Positions 41,213-49,736 of a stretch of DNA of 64,000 nucleotides are shown in pieces (position 1 is the first letter of the stretch; each line of letters opens with the position of its first letter). This stretch comes from Paractinoplanes ovalisporus. GTDB lineage: Bacteria; Actinomycetota; Actinomycetes; Mycobacteriales; Micromonosporaceae. The position numbers and the translations under genes were made by a program. The DNA is taken from positions 248,001 through 312,000 of the forward strand of contig NZ_JAENHP010000007.1 in the NCBI RefSeq assembly GCF_016834655.1. Reading direction: 5' to 3'. The notes below the pieces were generated by a model that did not search any database, was not told the origin of the DNA, and saw only the letters and a list, made by a program, of their open reading frames with translations.

Positions 41213-41605
41213 TCAGGCCGGGCGGGGAGCACCGGCGGGCCGGACTCCGTACTTGCCGCCGCTGGGGGGTGAGGGGTTGTCGGAAGCCGACGCGCGGTGG
41301 CTCAGCCGTTGGCTGACCATCCGTGCGTCGCGCCGCATCTGCTCGGCCTCGGCGGCCAGCGTGGCGATGCCCTGATCGGTCAGCCGGTAATAGCGGCGGA
41401 GCCGGCCGTCGACCGTTTCCTCACGGTCGACCTCGACCAGGCCTTCGTCGCTGAGCCGGTCGAGCGCCGCATACAACGTGCCGGCGGCGAGGCGCGTCTT
41501 GTCGTCCGACAGCCGCGCCACTTCTTTGATCACCGCGTATCCGTGCAGCGGGGCCGGAGCGAGCGCCGACAGGATCAGAAAGCTCGGTCGCCGCATGCTC
41601 GCCAT
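41213..41605 (-). CDS. PadR-family transcriptional regulator
   Basis: A 130-residue regulator. The PadR winged helix is clear: FLILSALAPAPLHGYAVIKEVARLS, LAAGTLYAALDRLSDEGLVEVDRE and GRLRRYYRLTDQG, followed by the short dimer helix. ATG 41605 was preferred to the longer frame at 41632. A -10-like TATATT lies 7 bases before it on the minus strand, implying a leaderless or nearly leaderless transcript. PadR proteins usually repress their own operon, here including the downstream membrane protein. Confidence 0.85.
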   Translation of the reverse strand: MASMRRPSFLILSALAPAPLHGYAVIKEVARLSDDKTRLAAGTLYAALDRLSDEGLVEVDREETVDGRLRRYYRLTDQGIATLAAEAEQMRRDARMVSQRLSHRASASDNPSPPSGGKYGVRPAGAPRPA

Positions 41606-41691
41606 GCCCGCCAATATACAGTTGATCGTCATATAGGCGAGCCCGCTAGCCCCACCTCAGCTACGAAACAGGCGCTCGTTAGGGTGCCGGG

Positions 41692-43662
41692 GTGATCGAC
41701 AAGCTGCCCCTCGACAGCCCGCTGTGGGACGGGCTGTCCGCCTGCTACTCGACCGCCAACGCGATCGCCCGGTTGCGGGAAGTGGTTTCGACTCGGGAGC
41801 TGGGCGAGCCCTGGCGCGAGCTGTGCGACGAGTTGCTGCACCAGGGATCGGTGTACGGGGTGACGTCGGCGGCCATTCCGCACCTGGTCGAGCTGGCGCC
41901 CGAGCTGCCGATGGACGCCCGGCGGACGCTGTGGATCGAGATCGGGTTCATGGTCACGGCCGGGGCCGGCGAGTTCGAGTCGCCGCCGGCGGCCGGCCTC
42001 CAGGAAGGTCTGACCGCGGCGCTGCGCCGAGCGGACGTTCTTGCGGTGGGTGACTTCCTCGCCGACGGGGCGGTCCCGCCGGGCGAGGTCGGGTATTTCG
42101 CCCTGTCGTGCGTGGCGTTCACCGGGCACCCGGTCGGCCGGGCACTGTGGGAGTTCCTGTCGCCGGGTGAGGGTTACGTGCGGATGGTCTGCGCCGGGTG
42201 CGAGGCCGAGTACGAGGTCGGCGGCTTCGCCGATCCGATCGGGCCGCCGTGCCCGCCGCCGGTCGTGGAGCTGCCGCCGCTCGGCCTCGAACCGTGGCCG
42301 AGCCTGGCCCGGGCCATCGACGACGTGGATCTGGGGCCGGGCTGGTCGGGCTTCCTCGATGCGGCCCGGCAGGTGGCCGCCGCCGGTGTGCCGGTGCACG
42401 CCCCGGCCGATGCGGTGTGGTGCCTGGTCGCCGCGATGGTGGCCCTCCAGGGCGACGACTCGGTTCCGTGGGCGCGCACGCTGGCACGCCTGGCCGGGCA
42501 CCTGCGCTGCGTCGAGTGCGACCAGGTGTATTCGATCGCGGACCTGATCAACGAGCAGGACGACGTCGAACCGGTCGATCCGGCCTCGGCGCCGGCCGAG
42601 ACTGTCGCCGACGGCGTGACCGGGTTCCGGCCCGCCCCGGGCGGGGTTCCGGCTTCGGCCGCCCTGGAGGCGCGGGTGCGATGGCGGGTCGGGAGCAGGG
42701 CGGTCGACGCACTCGCCGCGCTGGGCGAGGGGGCGGTTCTGGCTGCGGGTCCGTCCGGGACCACGGCGTGGGACGTTGAAACCGGCGGTCAGGTGCTGCC
42801 GGTAATGCCCGGCCCCGCGGTCAGCGTCTACGCCCCCGACGACACGGTCATCGTCACCGCCGACCCGGACGGCGCCCTGCATCGGTGGGAACGGTCGACG
42901 GCGAATCCCCTCGGCGAGGCCGTACGCGGTGGTGGAACGCCGGTGCGGTCGTTGGCGGCGGTCCTCGTGCCCCACGCCCGGCACGAGCACGCCGTGCCGT
43001 GGCTCTCCGTGATGCAGGGACGACGCCTGCTCGCGGTCGGTGACGCCGGTGGCGGGGTCGAACTGTGGGAGCCACTGGCCGAGCGGCCACACGTCGAGCT
43101 GTTCCGGCGCGAGGACCGGGCCGTGGCCGGCCTGGCCGCCCTCGACTTCACCGACCAGCCGTCGTGGAGCGGCACCGACCTCATCGTCCTGTACGGCGAC
43201 ACCGTCGTCGACGTGTGGGAGTCGGCGGCCGTGCACGGGAACCGTTCCACCATGGCGCCGGACCCGGCCGGGCTGGCGGCGATCGGTCACGAACACATCG
43301 TCGGCGGCGTCGTCGCTCCCCGGCGGCTCGGATATCGGGCGCCGGTCCTGCTCGCCGACCGCAACGGCACGGTCTCGATGTGGGAGACCTTCGGCGTGCG
43401 CCTGAACGACCCCCTGCCGCCGGATCCCCGGCACCGCGACGTGATCGGTGTAGCCGCTGTGCCGTACGGGGAAAGCATTGCCGTCGTCACGGTCAGTCGC
43501 GCCGACCGGAACCTGCGGATCTGGCAACCGGCGCGGGGTTCCGTCGCGCTCGTCCCGCTCGACGTGAGTCCGCGCTGTGTGACGGCGGTCGGGCGCACGG
43601 TGGTCGTCGGGCATGACGACGGAGTTCTGGCCGTGACGGCGGGTGGCGAGGGTACGACATGA
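41692..43662 (+). CDS. HEAT/WD40-like protein with two CxxC pairs
   Basis: A 656-residue protein, not recognised. The N-terminal 160 residues look like an alpha-solenoid (WRELCDELLHQGSVYGVTSAAIPHLVELAPEL). Two cysteine pairs, Cys167/Cys170 and Cys273/Cys276, are placed like a split zinc site. From about residue 335 the sequence is beta-rich with WD40-like ends (GGQVLPV, GALHRWERS, GGVELWEPL, VVDVWES, GTVSMWETF, NLRIWQP), so about six or seven blades. Comparable solenoid-plus-propeller proteins are seen in actinobacterial immunity and scaffold roles; that is inference. GTG start. It overlaps the DUF4232 gene by ATGA. Confidence 0.7.
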   Translation: MIDKLPLDSPLWDGLSACYSTANAIARLREVVSTRELGEPWRELCDELLHQGSVYGVTSAAIPHLVELAPELPMDARRTLWIEIGFMVTAGAGEFESPPAAGLQEGLTAALRRADVLAVGDFLADGAVPPGEVGYFALSCVAFTGHPVGRALWEFLSPGEGYVRMVCAGCEAEYEVGGFADPIGPPCPPPVVELPPLGLEPWPSLARAIDDVDLGPGWSGFLDAARQVAAAGVPVHAPADAVWCLVAAMVALQGDDSVPWARTLARLAGHLRCVECDQVYSIADLINEQDDVEPVDPASAPAETVADGVTGFRPAPGGVPASAALEARVRWRVGSRAVDALAALGEGAVLAAGPSGTTAWDVETGGQVLPVMPGPAVSVYAPDDTVIVTADPDGALHRWERSTANPLGEAVRGGGTPVRSLAAVLVPHARHEHAVPWLSVMQGRRLLAVGDAGGGVELWEPLAERPHVELFRREDRAVAGLAALDFTDQPSWSGTDLIVLYGDTVVDVWESAAVHGNRSTMAPDPAGLAAIGHEHIVGGVVAPRRLGYRAPVLLADRNGTVSMWETFGVRLNDPLPPDPRHRDVIGVAAVPYGESIAVVTVSRADRNLRIWQPARGSVALVPLDVSPRCVTAVGRTVVVGHDDGVLAVTAGGEGTT

Positions 43663-44258
43663 TCGGCGGCGTGCCTGGGGTCCGCCGATTGCTGCTGCTG
43701 GTGCTTGTGGTTCCGCTGCTGGCCTCGTGCTCGGAGCCGTGGCGGGCCGCCGACGGGCTGATGCCGACGGCGACGCCCAGCGCACCGGCGCCATCGGTCG
43801 TCGCGAGCAGCCCGGCCGGTCCCGCGGCTCCGGAGGCGGTCGAGGCGGTGTCCGCGTGCTCGCTGACCGGCGTGCTCATCACGGCCGATCGGGGGGATGC
43901 GGCGGCGGGATACCGGGAGATGGGCCTGCACATCCGGAACTGCGGCACCGAGCCGTACGAACTGAGGGGGCGCCCGGACATCGTCGTGCTCGACGAGGAC
44001 GGTCGTCCGCTGAAGATCTCGGTCGAGGCCAGCCGGCACTACACCGCGGCGCCGGGGCGGCTCGTGCTGAAACCGGGCGCGGGGGCGATGGCCGTGCTGT
44101 CCTGGCGCAACACCGTGACCTCGATCAGCGGCGGGGTGGACACCGGGGAGTCGCTGGCGGTGGCCGTGTCCGAGGGCGGGATGCGCCAGCTCGTCACCCT
44201 GCCGTCGACGCTCGACCTCGGCAACACCGGGCGGCTCGAGACCAGCGCCTGGTTCTGA
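43659..44258 (+). CDS. DUF4232 lipoprotein
   Basis: A 199-residue lipoprotein. The signal ends in a good lipobox, LLASC. A Pro/Ser/Ala linker leads to a DUF4232 beta-sandwich (GYREMGLHIRNCGTEPYELRGRPDIVVLDEDG in pieces, TAAPGRLVLKPGAGAMAVLSW). DUF4232 proteins are common surface lipoproteins in actinobacteria with no assigned function. ATG overlaps the preceding stop (ATGA), so it is coupled to the HEAT/WD40-like gene. Confidence 0.85.
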   Translation: MIGGVPGVRRLLLLVLVVPLLASCSEPWRAADGLMPTATPSAPAPSVVASSPAGPAAPEAVEAVSACSLTGVLITADRGDAAAGYREMGLHIRNCGTEPYELRGRPDIVVLDEDGRPLKISVEASRHYTAAPGRLVLKPGAGAMAVLSWRNTVTSISGGVDTGESLAVAVSEGGMRQLVTLPSTLDLGNTGRLETSAWF

Positions 44259-44317
44259 CGGCGGCCTCGAGCCGGGATGTGCGCGGTGGCGGTGCCGGTC
44301 AGGACGGGAGGCCGCCG
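44259..44317. terminator. Inverted repeat between convergent genes
   Basis: CGGCGGCCTC (44259-44268) pairs with GAGGCCGCCG (44308-44317) across a 39-base loop, starting at the DUF4232 stop and reaching into the 3' end of the trypsin-like gene. A possible shared terminator; the long loop lowers confidence. Confidence 0.4.
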
Positions 44318-45027
44318 ACCTGGGTGTTCACCCAGGCCCGGATCGACGGCAGGTCGCCGTAGATCGAGGGGGCGGTGGCGCAGGTCGAGCTGCTGTTGCC
44401 GGCCCGGCTGGTCACGCCGATCAGGTTCCAGCGGCCGCTGACCGTACGGACCTGAGGGCCGCCCGAGTCGCCGTAGCAGGCGCCGGCCACGCCGCCGGTG
44501 TTGTTGGTGCAGATCTCGTACGCGGAGTCGATGCCCGCGCAGCGGCTGTCGGCGACGATCGACGTGTCGAGCTGGTGGGCGATCGTCGGCGCGGAACCGC
44601 AACCGCGCGGGGCGCAGGTCTGACCCCAGCCGATGATGCGGGTGGCGGTGCCGACGGCCCCGGAGGTGGTCGGGATCGGAGCCGGAGCATAGGTGACCGA
44701 CGACGCCAGTTCGAACAGCTTCACGTCGATCCGCGGGTGACTGACCGCGCGCCGCACCGAGACGACGGTTCCGCCGCTGCTGCGGTTGATGCTTCCCACC
44801 CGTACGGAGGAAGGGGTCGGGCAGTGTTTGGCCGTGACCACCCAGTTCGACTTGATCAGCGAACCGGTGCAGCCGGAGGTGTACACCATGAACGGGTAGT
44901 TCTCCGTGGCCTGCTGACCACCGACGACCGACGGGCCGGGCGGGGGTTCGGCGGCCGCGGCGGGAGTGGCCGGGAGTAACAGGCCGGTGACGAGCAGCGC
45001 GAGCAGGGTCCGGGCGAGGAGGCGCAT
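44299..45027 (-). CDS. Secreted trypsin-like serine protease (S1 family)
   Basis: A 242-residue exported protease. A signal peptide (MRLLARTLLALLVTGLLLPATPAAAA) is followed by a short pro-part and the activation site at VVGGQQAT. The catalytic triad is complete: His68 in TAKHC, Asp101 in DVKLFEL, and Ser188 in GDSGGP. Cysteines are placed for disulfides. The residue before the active-site loop cannot be read for specificity with certainty. ATG 45027 follows AGGA by 8 bases. It is divergent from the EEP-fold gene over a relatively AT-rich 113-base promoter region. Confidence 0.9.
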   Translation of the reverse strand: MRLLARTLLALLVTGLLLPATPAAAAEPPPGPSVVGGQQATENYPFMVYTSGCTGSLIKSNWVVTAKHCPTPSSVRVGSINRSSGGTVVSVRRAVSHPRIDVKLFELASSVTYAPAPIPTTSGAVGTATRIIGWGQTCAPRGCGSAPTIAHQLDTSIVADSRCAGIDSAYEICTNNTGGVAGACYGDSGGPQVRTVSGRWNLIGVTSRAGNSSSTCATAPSIYGDLPSIRAWVNTQVGGLPS

Positions 45028-45140
45028 AGGGATCGTCCTGTCTGGCCGGTGCGGGATGGAGGCGGGCGGGTTGCCCGGCCACACCGTAACCGTGAATAGA
45101 CAATCATCGATACATGTCAAACAGGGCCTATCATGAGCTG

Positions 45141-46052
45141 ATGGCGATTCGTGGCGGTCTATCCACCGTACGGTCGCTGATCGCTCTGCTCGCCGTGCTG
45201 AGCACGCTGGCCCTCACCGTCGCGCCGGTGGCCGCGGCGACCTCGGCCATGGAGCGGCTGGCCGGCCCCGCGAAGCCCGGTGACCTGCACGTGATGACGT
45301 TCAACCTGCGCTACGGCAGCACCGCCACGCCCAACTCGTGGGCCCAGCGCCGCCCGGTGATGCGCAACCTGCTGGCGACCGAGCGGCCCGACCTGATCGG
45401 CATCCAGGAGGGGCTTTCCGAGCAGCTGAGCGACATCGTCGGCGACCTCGACGACGCCTACGGTTATGTGGGCAAGGGGCGGCTCGGCGGCACCCGGGGC
45501 GAGTTCTCGGCGATCCTCTATCGCAAGGAACGGCTGACCCCGCAGGCGTACGGAAATTTCTGGCTCTCCAACACCCCGGCGATACCCGGTTCGGAAACCT
45601 GGGGCGGCTGGTCGGTCCGCATGGTCACGTGGGGGCGGTTTCTCGACCGTACGACGGGAAAGCAGTTCTACGCCGTCAACACCCATCTCGACAATGCCAG
45701 CGAATACGCGCGTTTCCGGGCCGCCATGCTGATCCGGCACCGCATCAAGGCCATGGGCCCGATCGTCCTGACCGGCGACTTCAACAGTCCGGCCCGGCTC
45801 GGCGGCCATGTCTACGACGTGCTGGTGGCGCGGGCCGGTCTGCGGGACTCGTGGATGACGGCTCAGGAGCGCGGGCCCGCGTACGGGACCTTCCACGGTT
45901 ACCGCCCCCTCGTGTCGGGCGGTCCGCGGATCGACTGGGTGCTGACCTCGGCCGATGTGGTCGTCACGGCCGCGCTGATCAACACGTACCGCCGGGGGAG
46001 CCAGTTCCCGAGCGACCATCTGCCGGTCCAGGTGCGCGTGCGGCTTCCCTGA
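45141..46052 (+). CDS. Secreted endonuclease/exonuclease/phosphatase-family hydrolase
   Basis: A 303-residue exported protein of the EEP superfamily. The signal peptide (VRSLIALLAVLSTLALTVAPVAAA) is followed by the family motifs: VMTFNLRYG, DLIGIQEGL (metal-binding Glu), NTHLDN, TGDFNSP and the final SDHLPV. EEP enzymes cleave phosphodiesters in nucleic acids, sphingomyelin or inositol lipids; this set resembles those annotated as secreted phosphatase/endonuclease-like. Start ATG 45141 was preferred to 45114 as it directly opens the signal peptide. Confidence 0.88.
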   Translation: MAIRGGLSTVRSLIALLAVLSTLALTVAPVAAATSAMERLAGPAKPGDLHVMTFNLRYGSTATPNSWAQRRPVMRNLLATERPDLIGIQEGLSEQLSDIVGDLDDAYGYVGKGRLGGTRGEFSAILYRKERLTPQAYGNFWLSNTPAIPGSETWGGWSVRMVTWGRFLDRTTGKQFYAVNTHLDNASEYARFRAAMLIRHRIKAMGPIVLTGDFNSPARLGGHVYDVLVARAGLRDSWMTAQERGPAYGTFHGYRPLVSGGPRIDWVLTSADVVVTAALINTYRRGSQFPSDHLPVQVRVRLP

Positions 46053-46155
46053 GCGCGCGCCCGAGCCGCGGCGCAGCGGCCGTCATCGCGACTCACCGTA
46101 GCCGGACCGGCGCGAAAGGGCAGACTCGGTTAACAATCATTGCTGTCAGGCGTTG

Positions 46156-48336
46156 ATGTTTATCAATATGTACTTTGTGAAGCGCGTTGTCCTCGCCGTT
46201 GTCACGTTCCTCGCCGTCGTCCTCAGCGGCACGCCCGCGCAGGCCCGGCCCACCACCGAACCGGAGGCCGTGGCCTCCACCATTCCGCTCGCGGCTGCCG
46301 TCATCTGCTCCGTGAACTGCGACATGCTCGACCCGTCGAAGGCCAAGCAGGACACGTTCCCGGTCCCCGACAAGACGCAGAACGGCCGCCGCATCTCCCT
46401 GCACTTGTCCGACGCCGACGCCATGGCGTGGGGCAGCATCGACAACGGCGGCTCCGGCGACTCGGTGTGGCTCGACCGCACCTTCGACGGCGGCGCCACC
46501 TGGGACGGCCTGCTCGGCAAGGCCTCCGTCCCGGGCGGCTGGACCGGCACCCGCACCCTCATGTACAACCTGTCGGACCCGTCGCACCACCGGCGCGGGA
46601 TGATCCGGGCCTGCGGCGACGCGTCGGGCATCCAGTGCACGGACTGGGTGCGTACGGGAGCCTGTGATGTGGTCTGTGATCACTCCGCGGCCGGATCCGG
46701 GGACAGCCAACCGGTCCCGTCCACCACCCTCAGCGGCCGCACGATCGCGCTGCACACCGACACCCGGGGCATGGTCTGGGCCACCATCGGCGGCGGGGCG
46801 GCCGGCGACGAGCTCTGGCTCGACCGGTCGTGGGACGAGGGCTCCTCCTGGGGCGGCGGCTCCTCCCTCGGCCGGGTCAGCACCCCCAGCGGCGCCACCG
46901 GCACCCGCACCGCGCTCTTCGCTTCCCGAGACACCAAGGCTTTCCTGTACGGGGGTGCCTTGCGCGCCTGTGGACGGGCGGTCACCGGTAACAACGGCAG
47001 CTGTACGGCGTGGGCGCGGCCCTCCGACAACCGGGCCGCGGCCGCCGTCGACGCGCTGATGTACAACTACCAGCCGGACACCGCGTGGTGGCTGTCGAGC
47101 TGGTGGAACACGGCCGACTCGATCACCGCGGTGATGGCCTGGATGAAACGCACCGGCCGTACCGACTACATGTGGGCCGTCGACCGCACGTTCACTGTGA
47201 ACCGGGTCGCCTTCCCGGCCGGGGTGAAGAGCAGCGACCCGATCGAGGGCAACTTCATCAGCCGGGCCGTGGACGACGCCGGTTGGTGGGGGCTGGCCTG
47301 GGTCCAGGCGTACGACCTGACCCGCGACGCCAAGTACCTCAACGAGGCGGTGACGATCGCCAACTACGTCAGCAGCTTCTGGGACACCTCGACCTGCGGT
47401 GGGGGCGTGTGGTGGGACCGGGAACGCACGTACAAGAACTCGGTCACGATCGGCCTCTACATCCGGCTGGCGGCCGCCCTGCACAACCGCATCGCGGGCG
47501 ACACGGCCTGGCTCAATCGGGCGACGACCGGCTGGAACTGGTTCGTCAACAGCGGTCTGATCAATGGGTCCAATCTGGTCAATGACGGCCTGACCCGGGC
47601 CTGCGCCAACAACAACGACACCGTCTGGACCTACAACCAGGGCCTGGCGATCGGGGCGGCGGTCGAGCTCTATCGCGCCAACGGCAACGCGGCCGTGCTG
47701 AGCAAGGCGCGGGCGCTGGCCGATGCTGCCACCGCCAACGGTGTGCTGACCAAGAACGGCATCCTGACCGAGGCCTGCGACGCCGACAACCGTACGTGCG
47801 ACGACAACGGCAAGCAGTTCAAGGGCATCTTCATGCGGCACCTGATGGATCTGGCCGACGTGACCGGGCAGGCGAGCTATCGGACGTACGCCCGTACGCA
47901 GGCCGATCGGATCTGGTCGGCTGATCGGGACACGCTCAACCGGCTGGGGGAGCGCTGGACCGGCGCGACGTCCTCGTCCTACCCGAACGCGCGTGACTGG
48001 CGTACTCAGGCCTCGGCGTTGGGTGCGTTGCTGGCCGCCACCGACCCGCCGGCCGGAACCAACCCGCCCCCGACGACGCCGCCTCCGACCACGCCGCCAA
48101 CGACACCCCCGACGACCCCTCCGGCCACGCCGCCAACGACGCCGCCGACAACGACACCTCCGACAACGACACCTCCGACAACGCCTCCGAGCGCCACGGC
48201 CTGGGCGCCTGGGGTGTCTTATCGGCAGGGCGACGTCGTCACGTACGGCGGTCTGCGGTATTCCTGCCGGCAGCCGCACACCTCACAAGAAGGCTGGGAG
48301 CCGCCCTACGTACAGGCTCTGTGGCTGGCGCTCTGA
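46156..48336 (+). CDS. Secreted GH76 alpha-1,6-mannanase with two Asp-box domains and a CBM
   Basis: A 726-residue exported glycoside hydrolase. A signal peptide (to about residue 29) is followed by two copies of a roughly 105-residue beta domain, each with one Asp-box (DRTFDGGATW and DRSWDEGSSW) and a terminal RACG. The catalytic GH76 domain has the paired aspartates in VDDAGWWG (Asp373, Asp374) and repeated helix pairs. A long Thr/Pro linker leads to a C-terminal CBM5/12-like domain (WAPGVSYRQGDVVTYGG). GH76 enzymes cut alpha-1,6-mannan backbones, for example of fungal walls. A strong terminator follows. Confidence 0.88.
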   Translation: MFINMYFVKRVVLAVVTFLAVVLSGTPAQARPTTEPEAVASTIPLAAAVICSVNCDMLDPSKAKQDTFPVPDKTQNGRRISLHLSDADAMAWGSIDNGGSGDSVWLDRTFDGGATWDGLLGKASVPGGWTGTRTLMYNLSDPSHHRRGMIRACGDASGIQCTDWVRTGACDVVCDHSAAGSGDSQPVPSTTLSGRTIALHTDTRGMVWATIGGGAAGDELWLDRSWDEGSSWGGGSSLGRVSTPSGATGTRTALFASRDTKAFLYGGALRACGRAVTGNNGSCTAWARPSDNRAAAAVDALMYNYQPDTAWWLSSWWNTADSITAVMAWMKRTGRTDYMWAVDRTFTVNRVAFPAGVKSSDPIEGNFISRAVDDAGWWGLAWVQAYDLTRDAKYLNEAVTIANYVSSFWDTSTCGGGVWWDRERTYKNSVTIGLYIRLAAALHNRIAGDTAWLNRATTGWNWFVNSGLINGSNLVNDGLTRACANNNDTVWTYNQGLAIGAAVELYRANGNAAVLSKARALADAATANGVLTKNGILTEACDADNRTCDDNGKQFKGIFMRHLMDLADVTGQASYRTYARTQADRIWSADRDTLNRLGERWTGATSSSYPNARDWRTQASALGALLAATDPPAGTNPPPTTPPPTTPPTTPPTTPPATPPTTPPTTTPPTTTPPTTPPSATAWAPGVSYRQGDVVTYGGLRYSCRQPHTSQEGWEPPYVQALWLAL

Positions 48337-48345
48337 CCGCCGGCG

Positions 48346-48373
48346 GCGGTCCCCGGCGGCAACCGGGGACCGC
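48346..48373 (+). terminator. Intrinsic terminator after GH76
   Basis: GCGGTCCCCGG (48346-48356) and CCGGGGACCGC (48363-48373) make a perfect 11-bp stem with a 6-base loop. It is followed by a T-rich tail (TGTCTTCTCTTGT), the most classical rho-independent terminator in this window. Confidence 0.9.
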
Positions 48374-48490
48374 TGTCTTCTCTTGTGCGCGGAGTACCCC
48401 GTACCCGCCCTCGCCGTCGTGGATCTGCACGCGGTGGTGTGCTGTGCCCGGTGCGCCGTTACCTGTCTTGCGTGCTGGGCATGCGTTGTG

Positions 48491-48580
48491 AAACGGGGAG
48501 TCGAACCCCCGCGCCTGCCCCCGGCGCGCCAGGAGTGGGCCGGATAACCCGCCGGCCCTCGGGTCTGTGCACGCCTCCAC
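48491..48580 (-). other. Degenerate tRNA-like sequence (T-arm only convincing)
   Basis: On the minus strand, 48510-48491 contains GGGGGTTCGACTCCCCG, a canonical T-arm. Further upstream on that strand GGGCCGG and CCGGCCC pair around 48557-48537, with a possible long variable arm between. The would-be acceptor ends do not pair well and the D-arm invariants are missing. It is best seen as a tRNA remnant or mimic in the 268-base gap between GH76 and DIP1984; nothing else was found there. Confidence 0.3.
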
Positions 48581-48604
48581 GTCGGCTACCTGCTCCGCGC
48601 CCGC

Positions 48605-49069
48605 TCAGTCGAGCAGATCGACCTCCCAGTTCATCCGCTGGATCACCGTGTCCACCTCGCGGATCTGCCGGGCCAGGTCGTCGGCCTGCCGCCGGATGTC
48701 GGCGACCGGCAGCGCCGGGATCATCTTGAGCTCCGAGCGCAGCTGCCGGTATCCGCGCTGCCCCTCACCGGCCGCGGCGTCGGCGGCCGCGGTGATGATG
48801 CTGTGCCGCAGGCGCAGGACGTCACGACGGGCCAGGGCGTCGGTCAGTGTGCCGCCCTCGGCCGGGGTGGCGGCGTTGGTGCGGTTGATCCGGCGGATCA
48901 GCGACTCGAGCTGCGTGAGCACTTCGCCCGCCTCGACCAGAAGCGCGGCGGCGTCTTCGGCCGGCGTCTCACCCTCCTGGAAGCGGGCGCTGCCGGCGAT
49001 GCGCGAACGGAGCTGTTCCGCCCGGCGCGACGCGTCCGCGCGCAGCGCGAGGGCCTCGGCAAGTTTCAT
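48605..49069 (-). CDS. DIP1984-family protein
   Basis: A 154-residue all-helical cytoplasmic protein. Its start MKLAEALALRADASRRAEQL, the central INRTNAATPAEGGTLTDALARRDVL and the end RQIREVDTVIQRMNWEVDL are characteristic of the DIP1984 family (sometimes labelled septicolysin-like). The structure is a helical bundle; the function is not established. Full length. ATG 49069. Stand-alone gene. Confidence 0.88.
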   Translation of the reverse strand: MKLAEALALRADASRRAEQLRSRIAGSARFQEGETPAEDAAALLVEAGEVLTQLESLIRRINRTNAATPAEGGTLTDALARRDVLRLRHSIITAAADAAAGEGQRGYRQLRSELKMIPALPVADIRRQADDLARQIREVDTVIQRMNWEVDLLD

Positions 49070-49169
49070 CGCAGCAGTATCGCAAACCCAAGATCGAGGC
49101 CGCCTCCGATTAATCCCCCGGCGAACCGGGCCCGAGACCGTCTCGGACCCGGCCGGCCGGGGTGACGTG

Positions 49170-49631
49170 TCAGCCGGCCTGGGCGGCGGTGACCTGGAGG
49201 ACCCAGGTGACGCCGAAGCGGTCGGTCAGCATGCCGAAACCGGGGGAGAACGGCGACGGGCCGAACTTCTCGACGATCTCGGCGCCGTCGGCCAGCTTGT
49301 CCCACAGGGCGCCGACCTCGTCGGCCGTCTCACCGTTCACGGCCACGAAGAAGCGCTCGCCGGTCAGGGTCAGGCCGTTCTCGCGGGTGGTGGCGGTCGG
49401 CGCGGCGGCCTCAGGGGAGTGGCTGGGGGCGTCGTAGGCCGCGATGCGGAAGCCGCTGTCGGCCGTGACCTGCCCGAAAACGACCTTGTCGGCGTCGGGC
49501 AGCTCCTTCGGCATGCCGAAATCCCCGTACGCGATGACGGTGAGGTGGCCGCCGAACACGGACTGGTAGAACTCCAGCGCCGCCCGGGCGTCGCCGCGGA
49601 AGTTCAGGTGGGTGGTGGCGGTGATCGTCAT
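49170..49631 (-). CDS. VOC/PhnB-like family protein
   Basis: A 153-residue protein of the vicinal-oxygen-chelate (glyoxalase/PhnB-like) fold: THLNFRGDARAALEFYQSVFGG at the start, NGLTLTGERFFVAVNGETADEVGALWDKL in the middle and FGMLTDRFGVTWVLQV at the end. These proteins are metal-binding or cofactor-free and very diverse. ATG 49631 follows AAGGAG. Divergent from the WYL regulator at 49737, which often controls such genes; that link is inference from position. Confidence 0.85.
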   Translation of the reverse strand: MTITATTHLNFRGDARAALEFYQSVFGGHLTVIAYGDFGMPKELPDADKVVFGQVTADSGFRIAAYDAPSHSPEAAAPTATTRENGLTLTGERFFVAVNGETADEVGALWDKLADGAEIVEKFGPSPFSPGFGMLTDRFGVTWVLQVTAAQAG

Positions 49632-49736
49632 GGTTCTGGCTCCTTGGTTTGTCCGGCCGGTGCGGCCCGGCGTGAGACCAAGATTCGCAGGGGTAGGTGC
49701 CAGGTTGTGGCACCTACTTCGGGCAGAATTCGGTTC

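Noticed and set aside
48491..48580. Complete tRNA gene
   Set aside because: Only the T-arm is canonical; acceptor ends do not pair properly and the D-arm is missing, so it was kept only as a low-confidence tRNA-like fragment.
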